A stretch of 64,000 nucleotides of DNA, from the NCBI GenBank assembly GCA_964626885.1, contig CAZVJA010000002.1, positions 1 through 64,000 of the forward strand, given 5' to 3'. Both the position numbers and the translations under genes were made by a program. Of this stretch, positions 17,084 to 25,517 are shown piece by piece. The notes beneath the pieces were generated by a model. That model saw only the letters and a program-made list of their open reading frames with translations. It was not told the DNA's origin and did no database searches. How positions within the stretch are numbered: position 1 is the stretch's first letter; the number at the start of each line of letters is the position of its first letter. Origin of the DNA: CAZVJA01 sp964626885. GTDB lineage: Bacteria; Planctomycetota; Planctomycetia; Planctomycetales; Planctomycetaceae.

Positions 17084-18931
17084 ATGATGAAACAGTACTT
17101 CGGCGCGATGATTCTCTGTCTTTCGGTTTGTGTCGCGTCGAATGCGGCCGATATCGTCATCTCCGAGGCCGTCGCAACTCCCGAAGGATTCCTTCAACAC
17201 ACGGTCGAGTCTCCGTATCAGTCAGAGCAAACCGATCTCCGCGTCTTGCTGCCGGACGACATCCCTCCCGGCGCGCGGCTTCCGGTGGTCTATGTGCTGC
17301 CAGTCGAAGCCCGTGGACGGACCAAGTTCGGCGACGGTCTTGTTGAGATCAAGCGGCTTGGCCTGCACAACTCCCACCGGGCGGCTTACGTGTCGCCGTC
17401 GTTCTCGCAGTGGCCCTGGTACGGCGACCATCCAACCGATCCGGGAGTTCGGCAGGAAACGTATTTCTTGAGCGTCGTTCTGCCGTTCGTCGACAAAATC
17501 TATCCGGTCTCTACGAAGCCGGAAGACCGGTTGCTGCTTGGCTTCAGCAAATCGGGCTGGGGTGCATGGAGCTTGTTATTGCGCCATCCCAATCTCTTCG
17601 GGCGTGCCGCCGCCTGGGATTCGCCGATGATGATGGAACGCTGCGATCGCTTCGGTACCCCCGACGTGTTCGCCGTGCAGGAAACGTTTGAAAAATACCG
17701 CATCCCGGATGCCGTCCGCACGAAGGGGAAGGGACTCGGACCCGAGACACGGCTGATCCTCACCGGCTACGAAGAGTTCCGCACTCATCATCAGCAACTG
17801 CACGACCTGCTGATCTCTCTCGACATCCCGCACGAATACCGCGATGGCCCATTCCGCAAGCACGACTGGCACAGCGGTTGGGTTCGCGAATCGCTCGATC
17901 TGCTGTTTGCGGGAAGAGAGTTGACACCGCCGACGGATCGTTCGAACAATTCAGCAGCCGTGCCCGAATACGAATGGGTGCAGGTCGCGGCCAAGGCGGC
18001 GTTCGCCCCCCGTGACGGCGCGGGCGCACTCGTTTTTCGCGGCCGCATGTGGCTGCTCGGCGGTTGGAACCCCGGCGACAAATTGCACTTTCCCCGCATC
18101 TGCAACAACGAAGTCTGGAGTTCGGCCGACGGGACCGGCTGGCGACTCGATAAGCCGAATACCTTTCTGGATCGCACGTTCGATCCTCTTTCCGACTGGG
18201 AAGGCAGGCACACGGCCGGCTACGCGGTACTCCGCGACAAGCTTTGGATCATCGGCGGCGATACGAACCAGGGACATTATCAGAACGACGTCTGGAACTC
18301 CCCGGACGGAAAGACATGGTCGCTCGTCAGCCAGGGAGAGGAGCTGCCGTGGGCCCCCCGCGCGCTGCATTACGTCGTCTCGTTTCGCGATAAGCTGTGG
18401 GTAATGGGGGGACAGACGATGCCCGCCTTCGCGAAGGCCGACGAGAAATTCTACCGCGACGTCTGGACTTCCACCGATGGAAAGAGCTGGAAGGAGGTCG
18501 TCCCCGAGGAACCCTGGTGGACGCCGCGCGGCATGATCGGCGGCAGCGCGGTATTCGAGGATCGCATCTGGATTCTCGGCGGAGGAACGTACGACACGCC
18601 GACGACGCCGAAGCGAAACTACGACAACGACGTCTGGAGCAGTTCCGACGGCGTGCATTGGACTCAGCATGTCGCACAGGCTCCCTGGGAGCCGAGGCAG
18701 TATCACGACGTGGCGATTTTCGACGGCCGGCTGTGGGTGCTCGAAGGGTACAGCGGCCGGAACCGCAACGACGTCTGGCATTCCGCCGATGGAGTGCACT
18801 GGCACGAGGTCCCCGGCACCCCCTGGGCGCCGCGTCACGCGGCCAGCGTTTTCTCGCACGCCGGCGCGCTCTGGATGGTGGCGGGGAACAACATGCAGAG
18901 CGACGTTTGGAAGCTGCGGCGCAAGCAGTGA
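17084..18931 (+). CDS. Esterase-like alpha/beta hydrolase fused to a Kelch-type beta-propeller
   Basis: A 615-residue exported fusion. Signal peptide (MMKQYFGAMILCLSVCVASN), then an esterase D/PHB-depolymerase-like alpha/beta hydrolase (about residues 25-280) with nucleophile Ser155 in LLLGFSKSGWG, a GxSxSG elbow; His in KHDWHSGW is a candidate for the triad. From about residue 300 there are Kelch-like blades with repeated words: MWLLGGWNPG, LWIIGGDTNQG, LWVMGGQTM, IWILGGGTYD and LWVLEGYSG, each followed by DVW and DGK/DGV-type turns. The frame continues upstream to 16688, but that part overlaps the DUF1501 gene. It lies 95 bp after DUF1501, so it may be the last gene of the cluster. The propeller may bind a glycan, as inference. 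Confidence 0.82.
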   Translation: MMKQYFGAMILCLSVCVASNAADIVISEAVATPEGFLQHTVESPYQSEQTDLRVLLPDDIPPGARLPVVYVLPVEARGRTKFGDGLVEIKRLGLHNSHRAAYVSPSFSQWPWYGDHPTDPGVRQETYFLSVVLPFVDKIYPVSTKPEDRLLLGFSKSGWGAWSLLLRHPNLFGRAAAWDSPMMMERCDRFGTPDVFAVQETFEKYRIPDAVRTKGKGLGPETRLILTGYEEFRTHHQQLHDLLISLDIPHEYRDGPFRKHDWHSGWVRESLDLLFAGRELTPPTDRSNNSAAVPEYEWVQVAAKAAFAPRDGAGALVFRGRMWLLGGWNPGDKLHFPRICNNEVWSSADGTGWRLDKPNTFLDRTFDPLSDWEGRHTAGYAVLRDKLWIIGGDTNQGHYQNDVWNSPDGKTWSLVSQGEELPWAPRALHYVVSFRDKLWVMGGQTMPAFAKADEKFYRDVWTSTDGKSWKEVVPEEPWWTPRGMIGGSAVFEDRIWILGGGTYDTPTTPKRNYDNDVWSSSDGVHWTQHVAQAPWEPRQYHDVAIFDGRLWVLEGYSGRNRNDVWHSADGVHWHEVPGTPWAPRHAASVFSHAGALWMVAGNNMQSDVWKLRRKQ

Positions 18932-18992
18932 GCAATCCCGACAACGTGTGACTTGCTCAGCACCTCCACCCGTCCAGGAGGTGCAGCTTTGC

Positions 18993-19895
18993 TCACTTGG
19001 CAATCGGGACAAGCGCGACGCGAAAGCCAAGGTAGGACGATAAACGCAACGCACCATTATTCGTGCGGGCCGCCGATCGACATTTGAACTCGAACGAATA
19101 CCAACTTCCACCTCGAAAAACTATCCCCACATCGGAATGAGGATTCTCCGATCGATAAATCGGATCGATCCCACCGGGCAGTGTCTTGCTGAACTCATCT
19201 CGACAGAGCTCGAAGACGTTCCCGTGCATGTCGAACAATCCCCAGGGGTTCGGTTTCTTCTGCCCGACTCGATGAGCGTACGTTTCGCCCACATCATTCG
19301 CGTTGTCCTCGAACCACGCGTATTCCGGAAGCTTCGGCACCTCGTCGCCAAAACTATAGCGGGTTGTTGTTCCCGCTCGGCAGGCGTATTCCCACTGCGC
19401 TTCCGTCGGCAGCGTGTACTCCCAGGCATCCGGCAGGCGACCGGCATTGCGCTCTCGTTCTGTCAATTTGGAACAGAATTCCCTGGCCATGTGCCAATCG
19501 ACATTGACGACCGGAATGTCGTCCCCCTCTTTGATTTCCGCAGCGAACAACGCGCCCTTCCAAGGTTGGGACCGCATCAATGCGTACCACTCGGCTTGCG
19601 TCACCTCGTATTTGCCAAGCCAGAACCCCTTTGTTAGTGTAACGTTGACCTGATCCTCCTTTTCAAGAGATCGCTCTTCCTCCTCTTTTGGGCTCCCCAT
19701 CACAAATGTTCCGGTAGTAATCCAGAGGATAGTCATCTGCAGCCCGTTGTCATTGCGTTCTTGCCCGACTTTTGTACCCTCCAACGGTCCACCCTTGGAA
19801 CCAGGCGTCCGGGCTGAATCGCATCCGGCACAGGCAAGGACGAAGGCGAGAACGAAAATCGGAGGAAAACGTAGCTGAGGGAGCATTTCAGTCAT
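18993..19895 (-). CDS. SUMF1/FGE-fold protein lacking the formylglycine-generating cysteines
   Basis: A 300-residue exported protein with the formylglycine-generating-enzyme (SUMF1) fold. A hydrophobic N-terminus ends in LACAGCDS, which resembles a lipobox with an off-consensus -3 residue. The fold is marked by GTFVMGSPKEEEE, LGKYEVTQAEW, YTLPTEAQWEYACRAG, DMHGNVFELCRDEF, and the terminal GGSWYSFEFKCRSAAR and LGFRVA. True aerobic FGEs have two catalytic cysteines in the segment after GGS; here that segment has no such pair. It is therefore likely a binding or structural member and not the sulfatase activator. ATG 19895 is chosen (GGAAAG upstream); a longer frame begins at 19940. It converges with the esterase-Kelch gene. 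Confidence 0.85.
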   Translation of the reverse strand: MTEMLPQLRFPPIFVLAFVLACAGCDSARTPGSKGGPLEGTKVGQERNDNGLQMTILWITTGTFVMGSPKEEEERSLEKEDQVNVTLTKGFWLGKYEVTQAEWYALMRSQPWKGALFAAEIKEGDDIPVVNVDWHMAREFCSKLTERERNAGRLPDAWEYTLPTEAQWEYACRAGTTTRYSFGDEVPKLPEYAWFEDNANDVGETYAHRVGQKKPNPWGLFDMHGNVFELCRDEFSKTLPGGIDPIYRSENPHSDVGIVFRGGSWYSFEFKCRSAARTNNGALRLSSYLGFRVALVPIAK

Positions 19896-19997
19896 GGAAG
19901 ACTTTCCGTGGACTCTTGCTTGCTGTTTCCGATAACCCACATGCCATCCGAAACGGTACCGGCCGCAATCGACAGCATTCCATACCTCAGCCCGAGC

Positions 19998-21533
19998 TCA
20001 TTCCCCCGGGGCGATTCGGTGCGGGGCGCGGGTTTCGATCGGTGGGCCGTCCGCTTCCCCCTGCGTCCATTTCTCGACCGTTTCGAGTGTTCGCCTCCCC
20101 TTCAGAAAATAGCTGTCTTCGAGCGACTTGAAATGCGCCTGGTACGCCTGATGCGCGGCCTTCTCCCAGCTAGTGGGCAGTTTCACGAAACCGGCCCCCG
20201 CCATCTGGTCGATTAACGCATCCGCGATCATCTGATGTCCCTCGAAGGATGGATGCACGCGATCACACAACAGCGGCCCACCCAGAATTCCATGCCGGCT
20301 TCGCTGTTCGAGCAACTGGTGGGCATCGAGCAAAGAGACCTTCAGATCCGCCGCTACGCAACGCATCCGTTCTTCGAGTGCGGATGTCATCCGCAGCGGG
20401 CAAATGTCGAGATCCCGTGCACGAACGAACGCTTCGCGTGCCTGCGCAAATTCGCCGAGGGTCTCGCGGACTTTCCCGAGTTGATAGTACGTGGCGGCGT
20501 ACTCCGGATCGATCGCGAGCATCTGCTCGTACAGCCGTGCTGCCAGCGGCACATTTTCCCGGCAGGCGATGTGGGCTTCCTCGCGCAGCATGTTCCATTC
20601 GTCGAATTGCTCCGGACTCAAGCCATCCGCGTGCTGCGATTTGAACGGCGGGCAGTCGGCCAGGTTCGAAGTCGGCAGCACTAACAATACCGGAACGCCT
20701 CGCTTTCGGCAGATGTCGACCATGCGTCGCAGATTCAACTCAAAGTGCTCGGTCACACCGGCTGCCCAAGCAGGATCGCGATGATACGCCCGCAGGCCGT
20801 TGCGGTAGTTCAGGAGCGCATCGGCATCTTCGGGCATGACAAACCGCTTCGTCGCCGATGTGTCATTGTCCGGGCGAAGGGCGGTCCGCGCGAGTGTCAG
20901 CAGTCGCGAGCTTCCTGCCACTTCGCGAAACGCCGTGACGATGGGCGATGAATGCTTCAGGCTGACGTAGGTACGGTCCTCGAGAAATTCATTGTGCCCT
21001 TCGCACAAGATGATCAGGTCCGGCTCGTACTGCAGACATTCTTCGACAATCGGCACCAGCCGGTAACTGGCATAGGAGATGCCGCCGCAGTTGATCACTT
21101 CCCAGTCGCGATCGGGGTTCGCTGCGCTGAGCCCGAGTTTCATCCATGTGGGAAACGAAGTCTCAATAGAATAAGGGCGCCCCTGCACGGTCGAACCGCC
21201 GACACAGAAAATGCGGAAGGCATTCGGCGACTTGACGACGGGGAACGAATCGCGGGCAAAATATTTGAGACGGGATTTGGCGATCTCGTACCGGTCCCCG
21301 GCGTCGTTCTTAACGAACAGCGGATGCACGGCGGTGAACCCGACGTATGGGTCGTCGAAGTTCGCCGGCGCTCCCCAGTCAAAAACGCGGCAAGCTCCTT
21401 CCGCAATAAAAAAGAGCGAGATTCCAAGCAGCACCGCCGCCGCGCGAAAGCCCCACAATCGTCTGCGGGACCGGGAGTTGCTTCCCGATCGCAACGTGTG
21501 TGAATCGGCGGAAAAGGTGATGGACTCGCTCAT
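19998..21533 (-). CDS. Membrane-anchored SGNH/GDSL hydrolase with TPR-like segment
   Basis: A 511-residue protein with one N-terminal membrane helix (about residues 28-48) and the catalytic region outside. The SGNH blocks are FCVGGSTVQG with candidate nucleophile Ser114, a block III-like ILCEGHNEF, and the C-terminal block V DRVHPSFEGH with Asp and His. About residues 340-380 form a TPR-like helical pair (AARLYEQMLAIDPEYAATYY and GEFAQAREAFVRARDLD). Related proteins in planctomycetes are often near surface-polysaccharide or O-acyl-transfer genes, which suggests removal or transfer of acyl groups. The start ATG is the first in frame. 102 bp separate it from the SUMF1-like gene, so they may be cotranscribed. 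Confidence 0.85.
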   Translation of the reverse strand: MSESITFSADSHTLRSGSNSRSRRRLWGFRAAAVLLGISLFFIAEGACRVFDWGAPANFDDPYVGFTAVHPLFVKNDAGDRYEIAKSRLKYFARDSFPVVKSPNAFRIFCVGGSTVQGRPYSIETSFPTWMKLGLSAANPDRDWEVINCGGISYASYRLVPIVEECLQYEPDLIILCEGHNEFLEDRTYVSLKHSSPIVTAFREVAGSSRLLTLARTALRPDNDTSATKRFVMPEDADALLNYRNGLRAYHRDPAWAAGVTEHFELNLRRMVDICRKRGVPVLLVLPTSNLADCPPFKSQHADGLSPEQFDEWNMLREEAHIACRENVPLAARLYEQMLAIDPEYAATYYQLGKVRETLGEFAQAREAFVRARDLDICPLRMTSALEERMRCVAADLKVSLLDAHQLLEQRSRHGILGGPLLCDRVHPSFEGHQMIADALIDQMAGAGFVKLPTSWEKAAHQAYQAHFKSLEDSYFLKGRRTLETVEKWTQGEADGPPIETRAPHRIAPGE

Positions 21534-21692
21534 GTCGTTGCCGTGTGCAACGTTGATTCAGGAAGCCGGGGCGTCGGAGGAACGGACCGCTTGCCGACAT
21601 CCTCCCCGAACCGTTGAAACAAACACGAGGAGTATTGTACCCGAATTTGTGCCGAGAGGATGTTTCTCGCCACACTTCCTCCGGCATGTCCT

Positions 21693-22505
21693 CTAGAAGG
21701 GCTCAGTAATCAGCTGTCCATCCGCCCGGTGCCCCAGTTGTTGAAAAATGGTGAAGTTGACTCTCTCGCTGAGGAACCGCACCGAGCCGTCACCAAAGCA
21801 GAACTGGACCCCTCCATCGTGTCTGCTGCTGAATCCACCCGGTGGCAAGGGACGTGGTCCGGCGAGATTGGGAGCCCCTCCGGGTCGGCCGGTTAGCGGG
21901 GGAGTAACCGGACCACTGGCCCCCGCCAGATTGAGACTGCTCGTGTTTCGCAAGGTACTACGGGTTCCCGAAACCCAGCCGAGATCATCGAGTTCNNNNN
22001 NNNNNNNNNNNNNNNNNNNNNNNNNNNNNNNNNNNNNNNNNNNNNNNNNNNNNNNNNNNNNNNNNNNNNNNNNNNNNNNNNNNNNNNNNNNNNNNGATCG
22101 CACTTGTGCGCTCTTTGCGGAGTACGCACCGCCGACAAAATCGAACCGTTTGAAGGCTGGATCCTGTTCGATAAACGGCAGGATCTGCACCATCCAGCCG
22201 ACGTGGTACCCCTGCGGCGTGTGCGAAATCGGTCCGGTGGGGTTGACGGTTCCCGGGGGCAGCACTTCGAAAGCCATCTCGTAATTATGCAGCGCCAACC
22301 CGATCTGCATCATGTTATTTTTGCAGTGCGTGCGGCGAGCGGCCTCACGTGCCTGTTGTACCCCCGGCAATAATAGCGCGATCAGCACCGAAATGATTGC
22401 GATCACGACGAGTAATTCAATCAACGTAAACGCACGTGCTGTCGACGTTCGAGACGGCGTTGCGATTACTTGGCGAGCGATCCCACAGGAACGATAACGG
22501 AACAT
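21693..22505 (-). CDS. DUF1559 pseudopilin (interrupted by an assembly gap)
   Basis: A pseudopilin with a type IV-like N-terminus, [19 protein letters not shown], having Glu at +5 and a hydrophobic helix. The residue before the cleavage site is Ala instead of the usual Gly. The DUF1559 body ([20 protein letters not shown]) and terminal motif [19 protein letters not shown] are both clear. 100 N (21996-22095) interrupt the middle. The two sides happen to be in frame, but a 100-N run is a placeholder and the true missing length is unknown; the 270-residue length is therefore not reliable, since the family usually has over 300. It begins 13 bp after the GspK-like gene, at the end of the pseudopilus operon. 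Confidence 0.85.
   Translation of the reverse strand: MFRYRSCGIARQVIATPSRTSTARAFTLIELLVVIAIISVLIALLLPGVQQAREAARRTHCKNNMMQIGLALHNYEMAFEVLPPGTVNPTGPISHTPQGYHVGWMVQILPFIEQDPAFKRFDFVGGAYSAKSAQVRXXXXXXXXXXXXXXXXXXXXXXXXXXXXXXXXXXELDDLGWVSGTRSTLRNTSSLNLAGASGPVTPPLTGRPGGAPNLAGPRPLPPGGFSSRHDGGVQFCFGDGSVRFLSERVNFTIFQQLGHRADGQLITEPF
21996..22095. other. Assembly gap of 100 N
   Basis: Exactly 100 undetermined bases. This is the usual scaffold placeholder, so the real distance may be longer or shorter. It falls in the coding sequence of the DUF1559 pseudopilin. Confidence 0.99.
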
Positions 22506-22518
22506 ATTGACAAACTCC

Positions 22519-22989
22519 TTAGGGTTTTGCGATCACGGTAACGATCACCTGCTTGGATCGTTTCGCGCCGCGGATGGTTTCTTCGAATGGGTAAACGGCG
22601 CTGACCAATACGCTGCGCTCCGTCGGTTGATCGGCCGATTGCTTGACGGAAATTGTGACCCGGCCGGCGGAGCGTCCGCCGATCTCTCTGGCGGGGATGT
22701 TCCATGTCTCCCCCGAATAACTCGGTTCGCTGGCCAGTCGCGCGGCGGCACGGTCGAGGGCCGACTCCGCCAACCAATCCGCCTGCAACAAATCCTGCTC
22801 CGACCGAAGCTGCCGGTGTTGCAAACTCGCCATGCGCAGCAATGAGCCGAGGATCAGGGACGTGAGCAATAAGGCAACCATTGCGACCACAAGCACGCTG
22901 CCGTGCCGCAAGCTACGAGGTGCGGCGGTTCGGCATGGTTTGTGAACGGCGACAGTTAAGACATGATTAATGCGAACGGTTCTGCGCAT
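22519..22989 (-). CDS. GspK/PilX-like minor pseudopilin
   Basis: A 156-residue protein with a basic leader, then RHG followed by [20 protein letters not shown], a prepilin-like helix. Glu at position +5 is absent, as in GspK minor pseudopilins of type II secretion; PilX-type N-termini are similar. The next segment ([20 protein letters not shown]) matches the PilX/GspK pattern, and a beta-rich C-terminus follows. It is much shorter than GspK (usually about 300 residues), lacking the large head domain. ATG 22989 has GGAAG 7 bases upstream; the frame extends to 23076 over the previous gene. It lies 28 bp after the GspJ-like gene. Exact type is inferred from order. Confidence 0.7.
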   Translation of the reverse strand: MRRTVRINHVLTVAVHKPCRTAAPRSLRHGSVLVVAMVALLLTSLILGSLLRMASLQHRQLRSEQDLLQADWLAESALDRAAARLASEPSYSGETWNIPAREIGGRSAGRVTISVKQSADQPTERSVLVSAVYPFEETIRGAKRSKQVIVTVIAKP

Positions 22990-23017
22990 CTCGTCTTCTT
23001 CCAGGTTTGTTTTCGTT

Positions 23018-23680
23018 TCAGGGTGTGGCAGTTCGTGCCGTTGTTTGCTGCCCCACAAAACGGTGGTCACGGGCAATGACCGCCTCGATGGGAATCAGCC
23101 GGTCGCTCGGCGCTGCGGCACGAGACGGATGCAAACCCGAGGATTTGAGTCTCTCAGATGGATCGCGGGGCAACTTCAGCAGGAGTCGCACCCGATCAGG
23201 ATTCGCCCGTCGCTCGAATCGGCAGGACGTTGATTCCGGAAAACGGAACAGTTCGCGCTGCGTCGATTGATTGTGTAGCCGCGCGACTCGCGAGATTCCT
23301 TTCGTCTCAACTTCGTAACGGATGCTTTCGCCGTTTGCGAGTGCCAATGTCATGCTCTCCGGTTGGTCGCCGGACGCCGTTGCAATCTCGACATTCCGTG
23401 CCGCGTGAATGTCGGTACGAAACGCCCGCGCCAGTCGATCGGCCGAATGGGAAGAGAAAATCGCGCGCGTTGTCGTCCTCTCCACCATCAGTACGGTATG
23501 GAGCACACGGAAGGCCGCCAGCAGCATGACCGAAGCGATGGACATTGCAGTCACGACCTCAATCAAGGAAGTGCCTCGCCGAACATACCGACCATAGATG
23601 CGCCGAATCGGCAGTTGTGTTCGAACAGAGAAGGTGCGGCAATTGACCTGTCGCGAACGGGAAGTGGGTTGTCGTGGCAT
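23018..23680 (-). CDS. GspJ-like minor pseudopilin
   Basis: A 220-residue protein with a prepilin signature VRRGTSLIEVVTAMSIAS (Gly at -1, Glu at +5) after a basic leader of about 36 residues. The globular part has DRLARAFRTDIHAARNVEI, a GspJ-type motif in which the region after the helix meets the beta-sheet. Its start overlaps the stop of the GspI-like gene by one base (TAATG), and GGGAGGG lies just upstream, so the two are coupled. The leader is longer than the 6-10 residues typical of proteobacterial pseudopilins, as often seen in planctomycete pilins. The assignment as J and not H is based on order and size. Confidence 0.75.
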   Translation of the reverse strand: MPRQPTSRSRQVNCRTFSVRTQLPIRRIYGRYVRRGTSLIEVVTAMSIASVMLLAAFRVLHTVLMVERTTTRAIFSSHSADRLARAFRTDIHAARNVEIATASGDQPESMTLALANGESIRYEVETKGISRVARLHNQSTQRELFRFPESTSCRFERRANPDRVRLLLKLPRDPSERLKSSGLHPSRAAAPSDRLIPIEAVIARDHRFVGQQTTARTATP

Positions 23681-24099
23681 TAATTTCCCTCCCGTGCATG
23701 ATAGACCCAGGCTGAAAGTTGCACGGACGAGCGGGCCACTTTGTCGCGATTCTTCCAAAAGAGGGCCACCCGCAGATGCTTTGCTTCCGGGGGTTCTTTC
23801 CCTGGTTCGATCGTAACTTGCAATTCCGCTTCGGGAAGTTGCTGTGCTGCCTCGTCTGAGAGCCGCATCGCCGCGGCGAGTTCCGGTGATAACTCATCCC
23901 ATTTTTTGGCGGAGAGTTGTTCCAGCAAATTCGACGCTTCAAACATCGCGAGTTGGCGATGGCTGGTATGGCGTTGTTCCAGCCCTATCCAGTGAAGTGT
24001 CGGCAAGGCGATGATGATGATTGCCCCCACCAACACCCCGGTGATAATCGTCTCGACAACAGTGAAGCCGCATCGGTCCGATAAATGCGAGCGAGGCAT
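23680..24099 (-). CDS. GspI-like minor pseudopilin
   Basis: A 139-residue protein with DRCGFTVVETIITGVLVGAI, a prepilin-type cleavage site (Gly at -1, Phe +1, Glu +5) and helix. The remaining 95 residues contain a charged beta-rich domain (QLPEAELQVTIEPGKEP, LRVALFWKNRDKV). The start at 24099 gives a conventional short leader. ATG 24180 is equally in frame, only 14 bp after the platform gene, and would give a 38-residue leader like its neighbour's, so the start is uncertain. It is coupled to the GspJ-like gene by a TAATG overlap. Type I is suggested by gene order and small size. Confidence 0.72.
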   Translation of the reverse strand: MPRSHLSDRCGFTVVETIITGVLVGAIIIIALPTLHWIGLEQRHTSHRQLAMFEASNLLEQLSAKKWDELSPELAAAMRLSDEAAQQLPEAELQVTIEPGKEPPEAKHLRVALFWKNRDKVARSSVQLSAWVYHAREGN

Positions 24100-24194
24100 C
24101 GTTCGGCGCCCCGAAGAATCTGGCGGAGTCGCTCTTCGAGATCGATGAGACTCGCAAAAACTGAGGCTGACGCGGCACATGAATAACTCGTGAT

Positions 24195-25265
24195 CTAACT
24201 CAGGTCGCCGAGGAGTTTGATTAAGGGGAGGAACAGCCCGACGACAAACACGCCAATCACCGCACCGCAGGCCAACAATGCCGCGGGACGGAAGAACTCG
24301 AGGAACAATTGCAAGCGGTAATCGAACTGTCGCTCAATGCTGTCGGCGGTCGCGCGCAGAGCCCAGGCAAGATTTCCAACGTCCTCGGCGGATGACAGCA
24401 CAGCTGCGTCAGCCTGCCGCAGTAGTCGCGCGCGAACCATCTCGGTCCACGGCTCTCCCCCTGCCTGCACGCCAATATGCACCTGGCAGATCCGTCGCCT
24501 GAAAGGGACATCGGTCAGGTGCGTCTCAAGGGATGAGATCCCCGACACAATAGGCCGACCCGCTTGCATCACCACCGAAAGGGAACGTAATGCGTCGGGC
24601 GTGCGATACCCGGGCACAAACCGACCGAGCAAGCCCATCACCAGCGCTTCCGCCGGATGCAGCGTGCGAAACGTCAACAGCAAAAGAAAAGCGATGAATA
24701 GTCCGAACATCCCCAGTAAGCACGCTGGCACAAGAATGTGTGAAGCGTCAACCAGCAGAATCGTCAGCCGTGGCAACTCCGTTCCGAAATCGTCGAAGAT
24801 CTTTTTGAATTTGGGAATGATCCAGTACATCACAAACGAGATGACGGCGGACGTAACCCCCAGGAGCATAAATATGTAGACGAAGTCATTCCGCATACGA
24901 GTCCTGGCAGTCTGCTGCCGCGATGTGAAGGTTTCGGCGGCGAGACGCAACGCCGGACCGAGCGTGCCCGATTCCTCTCCGACCCGCGCAGCAAGGACCG
25001 CGCTGCGGGGAACAATGCCCGGAATCCAATCTAATGCGTCGGGAACCGACATTCCCGCATTGAGTGACCTGGCTAATTCCCAAATCTTTCTGCGCCACCC
25101 TCCGCGCGAGTCTTCGGCAAATGCACTCAACACCGGAACCAGCGGCAACTGTTTCTCGACGGCTATTGTCAAGATCCACAGAAGGGCCGCTTGGCGCGGT
25201 GCAGCAAGTCTGTCGAGAAGCCGTTTCCACCGTTTCTCCCTGACTATGTCGATCGCCGAAATCAT
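24195..25265 (-). CDS. Type II secretion GspF-type inner-membrane platform protein (third copy)
   Basis: A 356-residue polytopic protein of the T2SF family, which forms the membrane platform that a GspE ATPase drives to assemble the pseudopilus. It has the two T2SF repeats, each with a helical bundle and membrane helices (about residues 130-150, 180-205 and 330-352). A shared motif PKFKKIFDDFGTELPRLTIL follows the first membrane helix, and the C-terminus ends FLPLIKLLGDLS; both are close to the second copy. The N-terminal cytoplasmic domain present in the second copy is missing. The 252-bp gap from the upstream gene contains a repeat element. The start is supported only weakly by GGAAT about 10 bases upstream. 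Confidence 0.88.
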   Translation of the reverse strand: MISAIDIVREKRWKRLLDRLAAPRQAALLWILTIAVEKQLPLVPVLSAFAEDSRGGWRRKIWELARSLNAGMSVPDALDWIPGIVPRSAVLAARVGEESGTLGPALRLAAETFTSRQQTARTRMRNDFVYIFMLLGVTSAVISFVMYWIIPKFKKIFDDFGTELPRLTILLVDASHILVPACLLGMFGLFIAFLLLLTFRTLHPAEALVMGLLGRFVPGYRTPDALRSLSVVMQAGRPIVSGISSLETHLTDVPFRRRICQVHIGVQAGGEPWTEMVRARLLRQADAAVLSSAEDVGNLAWALRATADSIERQFDYRLQLFLEFFRPAALLACGAVIGVFVVGLFLPLIKLLGDLS

Positions 25266-25323
25266 CGATTTGTCATTCCCGAATACCTACCTGTTTTCTC
25301 AACACGGACACTCAAAAAATTTG

Positions 25324-25459
25324 AGGTGGTTTCAAAAGCCTGCATTTGGGAGGGCGACGCTCCGTCGGAGCCGCCACAACCAGAGACTTTCGGACGTAGC
25401 GGCTCGGCGGACCACCCTCCGGGCGGTGCCCCCTCGCCCTCCCGGATTTGAAACCACCT
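25324..25459. repeat. Interspersed inverted-repeat element, copy 2
   Basis: It is bounded by perfect 13-bp inverted repeats AGGTGGTTTCAAA (25324-25336) and TTTGAAACCACCT (25447-25459). It shares 40 identical bases with copy 1 in opposite orientation (25341-25380 against 6436-6475) and carries an extra GC-rich stretch near its other arm (about 25408-25425), possibly a small internal duplication. It lies between two platform-protein genes of one operon, where it could affect transcription or mRNA stability. Confidence 0.9.
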
Positions 25460-25517
25460 GTAATGAGATCGAGTTGGGATCGGACTCATTGTGATTTGCA
25501 TATTTTGTTACGAACTG

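Noticed and set aside
17951..19111. A 386-codon minus-strand frame
   Set aside because: Antisense to the Kelch region; periodic sequence mirrors the blades.
18993..19895. Calling the SUMF1-fold gene a formylglycine-generating enzyme
   Set aside because: The two catalytic cysteines after GGS are missing.
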